Shown one piece after another: positions 1 to 11,819 of a stretch of DNA of 64,000 nt. The position numbers were made by a program, and so were the translations under genes. The DNA lies in contig OX419757.1 in NCBI GenBank assembly GCA_948567375.1, positions 73,408,001 through 73,472,000 of the forward strand. Reading direction: 5' to 3'. Below the pieces are notes generated by a model. That model was not told the origin of the DNA. It saw only the letters and a program-made list of their open reading frames with translations, and made no database searches. Each line of letters starts with the position of its first letter. Positions within the stretch are counted from its first letter, which is position 1. Origin of the DNA: Lunularia cruciata. Lineage: Eukaryota; Streptophyta; Marchantiopsida; Lunulariales; Lunulariaceae.

Positions 1-1960
1 TAGAAAAACAAGTATCTATAGAATTATATCATTTTATCTAGAATTGCAATTATATCTCAAATATATATTTTTTATTGGATTAACTGGATCTACTTTGAAA
101 TAAAATGGCATACAAAAAGAAAGATACTATTCAATATCATGTGTCATATTGATTTGAATAGCATTCATGCTTATCATTTTTATACTGCTTTAATGGATTA
201 TTATCTATTAGACTTGGAATACAATCACTATACTTGAATTTTTGTACTATATACTATGATATATAGGATGTATTTATTACAAATAAAGCACAGGAGATAT
301 TTTGTCATATAAGACAAGAAGCAACATATGATACTAATTTTGAATGTGTAAAACTTCAAATAGTCTTAACTTTTGCCACAAACTTTCAAATGCTTCAATT
401 GTGGCATCAATAGAAATCCCTGAGACTATGCTTCAAGCAAGATAAAACAAAATTCAAAGAAAATTCCTTTGGGGAGAAGACCCTTCCAAGCCAAACATTG
501 GTGGCGGAAAAGGTCTTTAGTGCAAAGGCCTTTGAGCCATCCACTTTGTACCTTGGTGTATAAAAAAATGAAGCTAAATGATACACAATTGAGGTTTCTC
601 ATCTAAACATAACAAGATGCTTCTTTATCCCTAACAAAAAGGAGAAACATGTAACAAACTTACACTTTCAAGAAAAGATGGGGTACCATAGTAGCCAAGA
701 ATAGCCGGGGTGAGTAGTGGTACTCCTTGCCCTAAGAGGCACTGATCATTGTTGCTCCTGCCTATATACCTGCTCGTGGCAATGACTTTGCTCATAAGGG
801 GTTTGCACCACCACATTTTGCAAAGTATAATGATCATTCATGAAAGTAACAAAATCTGCTTACACTAGACAGATAGATGGTCTAAGACAGCAGTGTAGTA
901 ATTCCAAAGATTGATTTGAACTTCATGCTAATGAACCTTGAATAACAAAAATCTCAAATTGTCTTGAATAATTCAACTATAACCTTTGCAGAACAATGCA
1001 AAGTTATAGTGCCATGGGGATACCATCATCAACTATTTTATGACTTGATATATTATCCATAAGTCTTGTAGTTGGTGTCAAGAGACTCAATTAAATTATT
1101 ACTTATCCACCCAAATTGTTTCCACCGTAAACTCCAAAACAAAGGCTAAAAAATATTAATTCAATTTATTTTGTAGATATTTGATTCTGATTTCATTTAT
1201 AAGATTTGACTTTGCTGAGGTTTATACCCATTGATTTTGTCCCACAACAATGGGGATCCTGAAATTGGAATCTAATTAAGTCGGAGATTTCACTTTTTTA
1301 CGAGATTGTATGCATCGGCTAATTCGACGAGTTCATTTCCTTTGTCCCTTAGTTTGCGCACTATATATAATCATGAATGTCATCTTTGCAATATATGATT
1401 CACTCAAGTCGTTCTGAGCGAACTCCAAAACCGCAAACCGAGTAAAAACATGATTTCATTTTGGGGTTTCTTGATCATCTGAATATTAGTAACTTTTGAC
1501 TTTCACTCATGTTTTATGTTTTTCGGTTCGATTAAATAAGATATGGTGTTTAGAAATAAGTTGGAGTTTCCATTAATGATAGCAATGCAAATATAGTGAA
1601 ATTATAGTAAAATTATAGTGAAACGTCGATCACTGAAACTGTGTGAAACTGTGTCAAATCTATATATTTATTTCCGCTTGGTTCCATTTATTCGGGAATA
1701 TATTGAGTTTAGGGTTTTATTAAAAATTTGGTTAAACTTTGATATGATGGCTGGGCTCAGTCCCGACTTAGCCTCGTTTTTGTTCAAATTCCCTTGAGTT
1801 TCAGTATTTTCATTGCATTTAGGTTAATTAGGCTCATTTTAAACATGGTAGTTTAATGTGAACCAAATACGGCCGACGGGAACTGCAGTTGATTCTATTT
1901 GGCTTCTCCAAGAACTAGAAAGGTATTCTCCTCTTGAAAATCCAGTAATGCAAGCGAGCA
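1..1960. other. AT-rich intergenic stretch, no gene seen
   Basis: Only short ORFs with no family resemblance occur here. No LTR, transposase or exon-like stretch with balanced codons is visible on either strand. There are small imperfect repeats around 1590-1660. I see nothing else to annotate. Confidence 0.6.
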
Positions 1961-1982
1961 ACTCAGAATAAGCATTCTACGT

Positions 1983-2186
1983 TGATACACCTACATAATA
2001 TTACATCATATGTACATGAATGTATGTCACACTTGATTGTAAATCCATTATTAGAGCAACGTACTGTAGTTTCTATCACTTTCCTTGATACACCTATACC
2101 ATAATCATCATATGCAAATGAATAGATGTCGCACTTGAATGTAAATCTGTTCTTGCAGCAACGTCTTATAGATTCCATCTCTTTCG
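1983..2186. repeat. 102-bp tandem duplication, two copies, open on the minus strand
   Basis: Two adjacent copies of about 102 bp (roughly 1983-2084 and 2085-2186). On the minus strand both copies stay open in one frame (ORF 2190-1963), so the 75-residue translation repeats a 34-residue unit with the shared pattern C-x-N-x-FT-x-KCDI-x-S. The preserved frame is compatible with a fragment of a repeated-module protein, but two copies are too few to show selection, and I recognise no family. The period is a multiple of three, so an open frame could persist by chance. Confidence 0.6.
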
Positions 2187-2210
2187 CCATTACTTGTGCA
2201 TACTTGTAAA

Positions 2211-2240
2211 TCTTTTGGGCTGGTGCACCAGCCCAAAAGA
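2211..2240. repeat. Perfect 30-bp palindrome
   Basis: Positions 2211-2225 read TCTTTTGGGCTGGTG and positions 2226-2240 are its exact reverse complement, with no spacer (centre TGCA). It lies just upstream of nothing recognisable as a gene. It could form a cruciform, or be a dyad protein-binding site or a transposon terminus remnant. Confidence 0.9.
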
Positions 2241-2449
2241 GCTAGCATGCATGCAGTTATGGTTGAAGGTAGTGAAACTTATGCGACTGCAAGACTTGGT
2301 CACGGGAACTCTAACATGGAAGATAGGAGAATTATTTGCTACCTTTGGAGCATGGGGCATGTAGTGCTACTACATGTTAGGTGGACCCCGGTAATTTTTT
2401 CGATAGGGATCACTTTCTTGACCAAGGAATGAGAATCCTAGCCTATTCA

Positions 2450-5400
2450 GAATTCGAGTGTAATGTCATAAGAAACATCGTCTGATGGTATAGTGACAGG
2501 AAAGACCTGGATCATCATATTTACGTTGTGATAGTTTATATGCTTAAAGAAAATGAGTCCTCATCGTTATTACAGAGTGACGAACCATCATAATATACTT
2601 GAAATCCGTGGCCTGTTTACCTCCAAGTTTTGTCTTTTGTGCACTAACATCATGATGAGGAATCGTGCAATCCAAGTCTATCCAATTGATTTGGATTGAA
2701 CTTCTATTCCTTCTTGTTACCCTATGTGTGTTGGTTTCTGAATCAACTCAAATCTTGGTAAAAGAAAATTACAGGTGATACCAATAAGTTAATCAAAACT
2801 TTGAACGCTAGTTTACCCTCTAGAACTTGTTGATGAAACGTAATCATACTGTATGTTTTATAAAATTTAATATTATTACACTTGCTGTTGGAAATTTAAT
2901 GGTACAATTAAAGCAGAGAATTGCAATTTCCACCACATTAGCTCCAGACCCCAGCACTGAGATTAGTTTAGAGTCGATTGATTTACAAGGTTGTGGTGGA
3001 AATACCTCGTCTCTTAAAGTTGATTGCTTTTACAACGTCTTTTCTCGCTGGTATCAGGCAATGGAAATTTAATGTTTAGCTTCTTGTGTTAAATACCTGG
3101 TATGTGGAAACTTAACGTTCATATTACCACGCCGGCTATTAAGAAGATAAATCTGCGCAAAAGGAAAGTCTCCAAGAGGTGGAGATTTGAGTAATGAGTA
3201 AGAACCATCGATCAGACTTTGCTGAAACGTTAGCAACTCGTTGGTAGTTATTCCACCTAGGTTGCGGTCCAAATGAGTTGCTTACATGTATGAAATATCC
3301 TGTAAATCACGACTACTTTCGACCCCACGAAATAGACGGACAGTTAATTAAGTGGTCTGGATAAACTCCAAAGTCCCGTTTACTAACTGCGATAGTAGGT
3401 GCAGAGGAAACGGGGAACCACCACAAGGTCAAGTTAATTATGTATTAAATTGTCATATGCAAATGGTAATTCTAGTATGAGTACGTTTGTTTATATCTAA
3501 ACGATTCGTTATGAAATCCAAATAAAGTTATAATAGTATCTGAAGATCAAGGGATTTTAATGCCCAGTGGGTCTCATCAAAGGATATAAGATTACATGGA
3601 GAACGAAGACAATAAATTCTCATTCTCCAATATTTGGAGTTGGCGAGTAAATATCCGTTTTTTATTTTAGCTTATTAAAATATAGAAATTATTTAAATAA
3701 ATATATTTATTTTAAAGAATAATTTTAGTATATCAATAATGAAATCACCAGCTATTTATATTTCAAAAGAAAGTAAATTTAGAGGTTAATTATTTCTCAT
3801 GTCATTCCTTATTTCACAAAATCTCCCTAAAATGCCCTGCTCTCGTGATTTTATTTTTTTACCCATTCAGTTTCTATCTTGTAATCTATTACATAGACAT
3901 TGTTTAGAATTATGATTATTTAAAAATTAGCCTTAAATTTATAGTAATGTATATTTCTTTCCTTTTACATACTTATGTCAACATATTTTTTTAATTTTAA
4001 GTAAACAACGAATAGACATCTTGTAGACAAACTTGCTCAAGAGTATGTAATCCGGAAACAGTAGTTTTCACTCTCTGAACAAATAGAGGCAGCGATTAAG
4101 CTTGGCAATACCGTACTGGATAACCTCATGTTCGGGGAAGCGAGGTTTCCCGTTACGAAGACTGTACTGGGCTTCCACAGTGTCACGTGACTCTTACCCT
4201 TTGAGGTCACTTCGGGAAAGGGTTGCTTGTTGAAATTTGAACATCAATATTCACTAGCTTATTCGCTCGTGCAAATGAGTGCGCGTTCAGACACGACTTA
4301 TGACAAGAGAATGAAAGACGGATCTGTGCAATATATAGTTGCAGCTTCAGCTCTTCATGTGGTGCTTTTGCGATCTGTAATGATCGCTTTGATCATGTAT
4401 ATGCTCAGTGATCCATGTAATTGAAGTGATGGAAGTCCAGCTAGCTATCGATGCGATCACTACTGATCGATCCGATCATGTTACATTCATGCATGCTTTC
4501 AGTGAGATATACGAATGTTATATCGAGACAAAGGATATACATGCTAGTATTTTGGATGTTTGAGGCCAACTTGAGAAGGTCGTATAGAACTTGATGGGTG
4601 TTGGTGCACGATGGTTCGAAGCAGACAGAGTTTCAGGGTCTCCAGTCTCCTCTTAGATCGTTTAGGTGGGGATCCGGATTGGCTTAAGTCTATGATCTAC
4701 GATGCCGTTGTTTGACATGACGCGTTCGATGCTAGATGTGTCCTTACCTTAAAGTTTGTTGGATAGTTTGAGTAGTTCTGCAAGAGTTCATGATGTGTAA
4801 CCGTCTACGTTGTAATCATTTACATTTCTTGATGCCGGGAAGTGGACTTCTACCATTTCCTCCAATTCTGTAATTTGATTTACTTGCGAGTTCTAATGCT
4901 GAACGGTACATCAATCTTCGAAGTCGCGAGTGAAATATGTGTTTCAGACCGGAACCTCATGAAAAGAGTTTCGTACCAAGTGACTAGAGGCAAACTACAT
5001 CACTTGTAAAAGTGCATGCATGTAAAAGAGTTGACAGTCTACAACTATTTAGTAGTCTTGGTACAGGTAGTTAAATCTGAGATCTTCTGTCAATTAAGAT
5101 ACTGCAGCATGGTCCAAACTATTTTATCTAATTCATCTTTTATCTAATCCAAACCCTAAAGATTTATCCAATTTGCAAGAAAAGCACGTCGCAGTCATTT
5201 TACATGATTGGTTAGAACCACAGCTGTGAGTGAACCCCGCCGTTGCGAGATCCTTTTCAGAAATTCTCTCGACGCACTATCAGATCACTCGAAGAAAGGA
5301 ATGCAAGAATTGTCCATGAATTGCTCATTTTTGCCGGTTTTTTAGAAACAAAAGTATGCACCGCTGTTTAGCAATAGAGGAGTTCTCTGACTCTGCGGAC

Positions 5401-5700
5401 GTCATTCAAGGCCAGATACTACTTTGTCTCATTTCTCACCCATTCTCTTCACAAATTTGATCACACCCGTTTATTATATAATGTTGTCTTTAGGGATAAT
5501 GTCGCCCGGGAAGACTCAGTTTGCATCCAGCTTGGGATCCAGTTTGTCCAGAACTTTGCTACAGTTCCCATAGAGTCCATGTCTTAAGCGACAGAGATTG
5601 ACAATAATATCAATCGTAGAAATTATGGAGATGGGTTACAGTTCCAGTTACATCCGGGTACCAGGATATATACAGAGGTGGACATAGGAGAGCCTAGAGT
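2450..5700. other. Intergenic stretch without recognisable gene
   Basis: AT-rich to mixed-composition DNA with only short, unsupported ORFs (for example 2827-3072 and 4227-4424 on the plus strand). A GATC-rich cluster lies near 4430-4490. I see no domain, RNA gene or terminal repeat. Confidence 0.55.
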
Positions 5701-5704
5701 AGAA

Positions 5705-6360
5705 TCTACTCAGATGATATCACCTTACTTCAGAGTAAGGAGAGCTTTAAACTAGCACATCTCCAATCCTTCCATGGGTAGCGCGTCTGGAAATGCGTTT
5801 GTATCAGTTACAATCTAATATATCTGAACTATGCGGACATGACAGGGAAGATTTGCTGAGAATTCTCTTTCCCCCGGCATTTAGTTGTCAAGATCACGGA
5901 TTTCTATTTCAAATGAACCAAACGAAACTAAGCAAATCGCATTTCGAAACTAAGCAAGTTCGCCCTGAATGAAAAACCGTAACGACAGAGTCAACCAGAT
6001 TCACAGGATTGCTTTTCTATACTACGAAAGACAAGCCATCGTCACCTTTTACACACCGACTGAGAAGCCAGAGTACAGCTAGCTCGGAAGAATCTTTCTC
6101 CAGTCAAGATTACCTGGAGGCTTAAGTGAAGCTTCCTACTACTTGCTATTACCTCACTGGCAACTACTACTTGCTAGTTTGTAGAGACAGAATCAGTGCG
6201 CAAGTCTGGTTGCATCAACTCTTTGGGGACCATTTCCAACTGCCCAAATTCAGCGCTATACCTCGAAACCCTCTGCCGCTGACTGCAAGTGCGTATTCTT
6301 TGCGACTGGAGTTCCGGATCCCACTCCATCGATATCACTTACTTCTCTATATCTGTTAAC
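5705..6360 (+). repeat. Dispersed repeat, copy 1 (partner at 20275-20935)
   Basis: This stretch aligns by eye along its length with 20275-20935 in the same orientation, with substitutions and small indels. Both copies share the opening CTCAGATGATATCAC, a run around GAGAGCTTTAAAC and a short ORF containing LLVCRD, AQ-x-WLHQL and NPLPLTA. The ORF (6126-6359 here, 20664-20873 in the partner) differs in its ends and may not be a gene. The pair could be a duplicated host locus or pieces of an unrecognised transposon; neither copy has clear terminal repeats. Confidence 0.7.
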
Positions 6361-7085
6361 GGAGACAATGTTTCCAGGAGCGTCAGTTCTTGCGCTGTCA
6401 GAAAACCCTTACGAGAACGACAAACCCAAGGACGTCATGGCTTGGAAGTCGCCCGACAAATCTACGAACCTTGTGATCAAGGGCAAGGAGCAAGCGGACG
6501 TGATATCTGGCAACCAATCGACTGCTTTCCATTCTGCCCTGTATTATACGAGGATCTATTTTACATGGACTGAGGCCGACTTTCTTCCCCACGCTTCAGA
6601 TTCGCGTAGTAGAGGAATTTTCTTTCACTCATCACCCTGTGATCGATTTAACTACTAAATTGGCATTAATGTTAAAGTTATAAACTTGAAAGTACGGGAA
6701 TAGTGTGCTAAATAAATCCCCCACGCTAATTCTCTGTGCGAGGACACTATCTTGTACTGTTTTACCATTTTTGTCAAAGTGAAGGCTGTATCTGGACTTC
6801 ACGACATTCCGACATTCTGCATCGTAGGTAACGTGGGCTTATTTCGTTTCTGTTTGTTTTACGACTTGTTGAGTTACACTGCAGTTGATGCACAGAAGTT
6901 AGTTTCAGTTTCAGCCGCCTGCAAAGAAAGTCACACTATTTAGACGGTAGGTTCGAAGGTGAATTCTCCGCTATACGTGGGTATATAACCGTAGTTGCGC
7001 CTTCCGAAGCGCTATCTTAGTATTGCGAAGCTTATTACATCGAGTAGTAGCAAAGGGAGTAAGTTTCATCGAGTAGATCAAATTT
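6360..7085 (+). other. Single-copy stretch with overlapping short ORFs, possible old exon
   Basis: Two overlapping forward ORFs (6289-6573 and 6368-6658) and a reverse ORF occupy the first part. The 96-residue translation of 6368-6658 looks less biased than random AT-rich sequence but matches no family I know. It lies just outside the part shared with the downstream repeat copy. I treat it as an unproven exon relic at best. Confidence 0.2.
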
Positions 7086-7089
7086 GCGC

Positions 7090-8300
7090 ATGTCTTCTAT
7101 AAAGTGAACCCTACTAAATCTAGATGTCACCATTGTCTTCTCCACCAGCTTGAGTTTAATGCATTCAATTAAACTAAAGACCGTGGCCAACTTAGGTGAG
7201 ATAGCCTATAATTACATAACATTACCTGCTCTATTTCACAACTCTATATCCAATATTCTATACCAAAATTTGATTACTTGTGCATTAATAACTCTGCGCG
7301 GGAAATTTATCAACCATATCGCGCAAGTGTGTATCTTGCATAGACTCTCTTTAGCCTCCCACTAGAACTCTTACAAGCTCCTCAATTTATCAGTTGCTAA
7401 CTTAGGTGAGATAGCCTATAACTACATAACATTACCTGCTCTATTTCACAACTCTATATCCAATATTCTATACCAAAATTTGATTACTTGTGCATTAATA
7501 ACTCCTCGAGGGAAATTTATCAGCTATCTCGCACAAGTGTGTATCTTGCATAGGCTCTCTTTAGCCTCCCACTAGAACTCAGACAAGCTCCTCAATTTAT
7601 CAATCTACACTGTCTGGGAGTTCTACCTCAAACACTAGAAGAACTCCACCATGGAATTAACACAATACTGCATCATCTCTTACAATAGTACCTCCATTTG
7701 TACTAGCACCATCTCTAACTATTGCACCTCCATTGGATACAACCATGTTACTAGAGCTAGACCTTGTGAGTATTGCCGATCTACCCCTAGAAACCAAGTT
7801 TGAAATGATGGAGATGTAGTGTGGAGATCAATATTATCTCCACAACTCAATCTCCTCTAAGTGAGTTCTCTTTAATTCATGGTAATCATCCATTTTCAGA
7901 CCTTCCAAGTGTTGGAACAACCTTTCCATGCCATGAAAGGTATTAAAAAAGTTAAATTTTGTATCTATTGCAAATCACACCAATTATCAAACTCCTAGAT
8001 AAATTCATCTAACTCAATGATACTAACTATACCAAAATAGCACTTGGGGCCTTTGGCAAGCCCCATAAATCTTATCCATATCTCACAAAACTAGTGCAAA
8101 CACACCAAGTGCAATCTCAATTGAATCAACTTTTGTATCAAACTCCAAATCAGAGTCAATCTCTTCCCTCATTGGGACTTGATATGTAAATTGACAATAA
8201 GTGTCACTTCATGTAAATCCATTTCTTTTTACAAAAATATTATCTCTAAAATTCCCAAAGAACTCTACTGTGACAATGTAACTCAAACAATAACTATATC
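7090..8300 (-). pseudogene. Gag relic of the methyltransferase-carrying Ty3/gypsy family
   Basis: Read on the minus strand, this is a degraded copy of the gag segment at about 61010-61960. Matching stretches occur in the same order: the TVEFFG-like start region, E-x-DSxLEFDT, a WIRFMGLAKGPKCYFG-like run, IELDEFI, FDNWCDLQ, FLIPFMAWKG, EEIELW, VEFF-x-CLR, KLRSL-x-EF, KESL and VIKFWYRILD. Stops and frameshifts interrupt every frame, and a 210-bp tandem duplication lies inside its 3' part. Homology stops near 7090. It may extend leftward in the element (toward 8870 here) into the untranslated leader, but that similarity is too weak to fix an edge. It shows that the family at the right end of the window has at least two members locally. 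Confidence 0.75.
7189..7608. repeat. 210-bp tandem duplication within the gag relic
   Basis: Two nearly identical copies (7189-7398 and 7399-7608), each starting AACTTAGGTGAGATAGCC. They differ at only a few positions, for example around the CTGCGCGGG/CCTCGAGGG site. The copies resemble each other far more than either resembles the intact gag, so the duplication is younger than the element's decay. Confidence 0.9.
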
Positions 8301-8869
8301 CCACCAACGATCATCCCCCAATGCCAACACCAAGCTAGCAAGCTATCTTGTTGTCACTTCTAAGCCTTTGGAGCCTCTCTAGCCCATAGTCATATGCTTC
8401 AAAGCCTTTCTTCTTACCAATTCCTTTCTTCTCACCAATTAAAATTTGGCCAACCTTCACCAACTTGAGCACTATCTAGGGCAATTAGGAAAAATTTCAC
8501 CAACTTGACCTCCAAACTTGGAAAACCTCTGCCAATCTAATGCAACTCCTCTATAGTTGGCTAAACCACCAAATCCTCCACCATTTATTAACTCAAATCA
8601 AGGATCTCCAAATCTCTAATTTGAGGAGATGAGTTCCACATTTGCTTCCAATTTTGCTTCTTAATTCCAATTTTCAACACCAGTGCCTTCTATTTTACTT
8701 TCTTGCCCTCACATGAACATCCATTGACTTAAATTGAACTCAATTTTAAGAAATTTTGGCAATGCTTTTGCACAACGTTTGCACCACTGCCAATTTTGCA
8801 TCAACTCAAACAAGGCTTCTATCCACAATTACTATCAAGGAAATCTAGGACCTATGAGCAAGCTATCTC

Positions 8870-9150
8870 TCACTTAGGATGAACCTCTAATAGCTATTAT
8901 GGTAGTACATCATGGACTAAGAAGACAAGGAGCTTGCTCCATCATACCACTCCAAGGCTAGCACTCCAAGACTCCAACTATTTTTCATTAGAGAACTCAA
9001 TGAGAGAGATTGTTGGAAATGAAATGATGATGAGTATGTCCTCACCCTTAGTCAATATATTTATGAAATAGTTATGTACCAAAGTTACTAATTATTGGAG
9101 TAATTCAAGTTGTTAAGCTAAAAGTCAAATAAATCTAACGTTTAAAAGAA
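8870..9150 (+). repeat. Repeat shared with 19985-20270 (PPT/LTR-start-like)
   Basis: Direct-repeat partner of 19985-20270. Both contain CTCTCACTTAGGATGAACC, a conserved middle, a purine-rich run ending GAGAGAGATT, and then TGTTxxxxATGAAA. A purine tract followed by TG is what the 3' end of a forward LTR element looks like, so both may be polypurine tract plus LTR start. I cannot find the matching internal region. Confidence 0.6.
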
Positions 9151-9159
9151 TATCCATAC

Positions 9160-9560
9160 TCATGGGAATATTCTCCTAAACATGTGGTCTTATCTTGACC
9201 TATCTCCAAGTCAAGGATTCTTTCACATGGGTTATCCTTTGATTATAGAAAAATCCAAAGCAAAAAAATTTGTAGGTCTAAGAGTTTTCAACTCTTTCAT
9301 CAAAGCCAAACACCTAAGAATAATACCAAGTCAATACATTAGAATCCAAAATAGTGTTATTTATCTTTTCAATTTCTTCTAAAGTAAGGCCCCTTCTATC
9401 TTAGTTATGATTAACTTTAGCTAATCATGACTAATGTAGAATCTTCCTTTACCTCTATATAAGTAACATCTTAAGTACTTGTGATACTAACTTAAAAATC
9501 ACGATAGAGCAAACATAAAAACTGGATGTTATATTTACCTTTGGACTAGGATTTCACTTT
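9160..9560. other. Intergenic stretch beside Gypsy-A, no gene
   Basis: AT-rich DNA between the PPT/LTR-like repeat and the integrase relic. It probably contains the 3' non-coding part of Gypsy-A (minus strand). No coding signal is visible beyond one short ORF (9182-9382). Confidence 0.4.
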
Positions 9561-10138
9561 GTCCTTGGAGTGAAGGTTTCTCTATCTTTTATGATATATC
9601 TTCAACTTATCATTTTAAATCCTATCAAAGTGTCTTCTTCCCAACTCCTTGAGATCATAAGTGTAATTGCCCCACACTTTCTCCAACATGAAAGGTCCAA
9701 ATTATTTAGGCAAAATTGTCTTTTATATTCATTTCAATCAAATGAAATCAAACAACATTACCCAATCACCATCTTTGAAGCACAACACCTTCTTCTTGCC
9801 TTGCCTCTTGTCATAACTCTCCTTTTTTTTCTTTGGACTTGTTCCACTTGAACCATAGCAATTGCTCTTACCTCCTCCAATTCCATGAGTTGATCCTTTC
9901 TTGACTTCTCTACATGACTCCCTTGTGCTTTCTTCAATCTCCTATGAATGCTTTGGAAGGTAGGAGTACCAAAATGAATCAGTAAAGTAGACTTAATAAT
10001 ATATACCAAATGAAATGGAGAATATCCAATCAAAGTCTTCATGGTTATACATCATGCACCAGGTCTCATTGGTTCTCTTTGCCAAACTATTGGAGTTTGG
10101 CTTATTAGATGTACTTACTCTATCTATGATAGAGAAAT
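9560..10138 (-). pseudogene. Gypsy-A integrase C-terminal part (left piece)
   Basis: The minus-strand ORF at 10042-9758 reads TLIGYSPFHLVY near its start. This is the typical SPFxLVYG segment at the end of the plant Ty3/gypsy integrase core. A basic, charged helical stretch follows (LMELEEVRAIAM, KKRRVMTRGKARRR) that matches the usual post-core region. Stops in the continuation show decay. The piece breaks exactly at 10138, where the chromovirus LTR begins, and the rest of the integrase resumes at 14783, so the two parts are one element split by a nested insertion. Confidence 0.75.
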
Positions 10139-10551
10139 TGTAACAATATGGAGTTTAGCAATGAAGTTAGTAGGGCTTACAAAGTAGAGAATAAGACAAA
10201 ATAGCCTAGAATATTCTAGAAGCATCTAAAAAGCTTCTTGGGAAACTTCCCAACTAGTTAACTTGCACCCTATGCAGATAGCTTCTAGAAGGAAGCTTCT
10301 AACTAGCTTAGCTTGCATGCCAAATAGGCGGCTTCAAGAAGGAAGCTTCTTTAGAAGCTTCCTAGTTAACTTGGCTTGCACTCCAAGAAAGCGACTCAAG
10401 GAAGCTTCTTGAGAAGCTTCAAGGGTCTTGTATGCTACCTATAAATACCAAAGCCAAAGCTCATGCTAGGCATTCATAGTTTTCTCTCATTCAAGTGTCC
10501 CAATGTGAGTTTCCATTCTCCTATTTCTCTCTCCGGTTTTGGTCTTTTACA
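10139..10551 (+). repeat. Chromovirus 5' LTR (413 bp)
   Basis: Begins TGTAACAATATGG and ends TTTTACA, immediately followed by one spacer base and the primer-binding site. It aligns end to end with 14361-14782. It contains a TATA box at 10440-10447 and a dense set of GAAGCTTC-type palindromes upstream of it. Confidence 0.93.
10440..10447 (+). promoter_or_regulatory. TATA box in the 5' LTR
   Basis: TATAAATA, conserved at 14672-14679 in the 3' LTR. It lies about 110 bp before the LTR end, which places the expected transcription start inside the LTR. Confidence 0.7.
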
Positions 10552-10552
10552 T

Positions 10553-10564
10553 TGGTATCAGAGC
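10553..10564 (+). other. Primer-binding site for initiator tRNA-Met
   Basis: TGGTATCAGAGC is complementary to the 3' end of plant initiator methionine tRNA and starts one base after the 5' LTR. This is the usual priming site of plant chromoviruses and copia elements, and it fixes the LTR boundary. Confidence 0.93.
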
Positions 10565-10929
10565 AAGAATGGGATGGATGGAATTTATGGACCACCAAAT
10601 CCACTTCCACCAAACCATTGGGATTTCATGTCCAGATATTACCAAAGCATCATTTCACACAATTCATCACCTCGAGCTTTGGGCAGGATTTTCTACATAT
10701 GATCACCGTGTCAGAGGAACCCTTGATACTTCCAATTGTAACTTATAGAGAACGGTGGACGTGTTGTATCTATGTGTTAATCAATTAGATAAATTGAGGG
10801 TAGTGGAATAGAGTAGTAGTGATGGTGGCAATACCGGATGTTATCCTTGCAATGCAACATCAAATTGAGCATCTTACTCAATTGTTGGATGAACAAGACC
10901 AGTAATGACGAGAACAGATAGACAGAGTG

Positions 10930-11725
10930 CCAGTTCGGGATGGAGAAGATTGCATTTGATTTCCAAAACCCAAGGTGTTTGAAGGCAAGAATCTTCCAGG
11001 CACAGTGGAGAATTTTGTATTTGATTGTGAACGTTACTTTGAAGCCACCAATCTTCAAGACAAGCAAAAACAAATTCTCTTAGCTTCTAGCCAATTGGAT
11101 GGCGTGGCAAAACTTTGGTGGCGATTTCAAGTAGAAAGAGTTGAACAACAAATTGTTACACCAATTTTTGACATTTGCAGAATTCAAAGATGCAATACTT
11201 GGTCGATTTCAAACTATAAATGCCACTCAATCTGCACGAGATAAATTGGCGGAGTTGAGGCAGATTGGCTCAGTGAGAAGCTACATCACATAATTTTAGA
11301 ACATCATCATGCAAATTCTAGATATCCAAGAAGGTGAAGTTTTGGATCAATTTGTGCAAGGATTGAAGTCACAAACCAAATTGGAGGTGACCATGCGGGA
11401 GCCACAAAATGTAGAAGAAGCCATGCAATTGGCAAAGCGTTTTGATTCCTTGGTTGCGACAACTTGGTCTTGACCTTGACCTACACAAAGCCTACCATTA
11501 CCACGAGTGCAAGAACCAGTACCAATGGAGATTGATGTTATCCAATGAAGACCACTTGGTATAGCAGATAGAGAAAGATTACGACAAAATAGAGGTTGCT
11601 TTTATTATCACCAAGTTGGACATCACATTGCTGAATGTCCACTTAGGAATGGGCAACCTCGACGAGTTGCCCAGATGGAGTTTGTGGAACAGAATGATCA
11701 GAGAAACAAAGAATCCTAGTAGGAG
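10930..11725 (+). pseudogene. Chromovirus gag (decayed)
   Basis: Encodes the capsid/nucleocapsid precursor. A first block (10975-11160) contains FEGKNLPGTVENFVF and LDGVAKLWWRF, typical of the gypsy gag core. Near 11165 the frame shifts, and the second block carries VLDQFVQGLKSQTKLEV and then a zinc knuckle at about 11597-11640. There the second cysteine of the C-x2-C-x4-H-x4-C pattern is replaced by tyrosine (CFYYHQVGHHIAEC), a G-to-A change. In-frame stops at about 11291 (TAA), near 11470 (two TGA) and 11546 (TGA) are all one C-to-T step from glutamine or arginine codons. It cannot make a normal capsid protein. Confidence 0.88.
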
Positions 11726-11819
11726 ATTTTGAGTCGCCTATAGGGAACTTGATTAGTTCCAATGGGATTGAAGGCTCGACCTATGCAAGTTTGCTTCACT
11801 TGCAAGGTATAATATCTAA

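Noticed and set aside
7150-7365. Forward ORF containing MHSIKLKTVANLGEIAYNY
   Set aside because: It is the antisense of the gag relic; a similar antisense ORF occurs at 62037-61759 opposite the intact gag, which shows it is a shadow.
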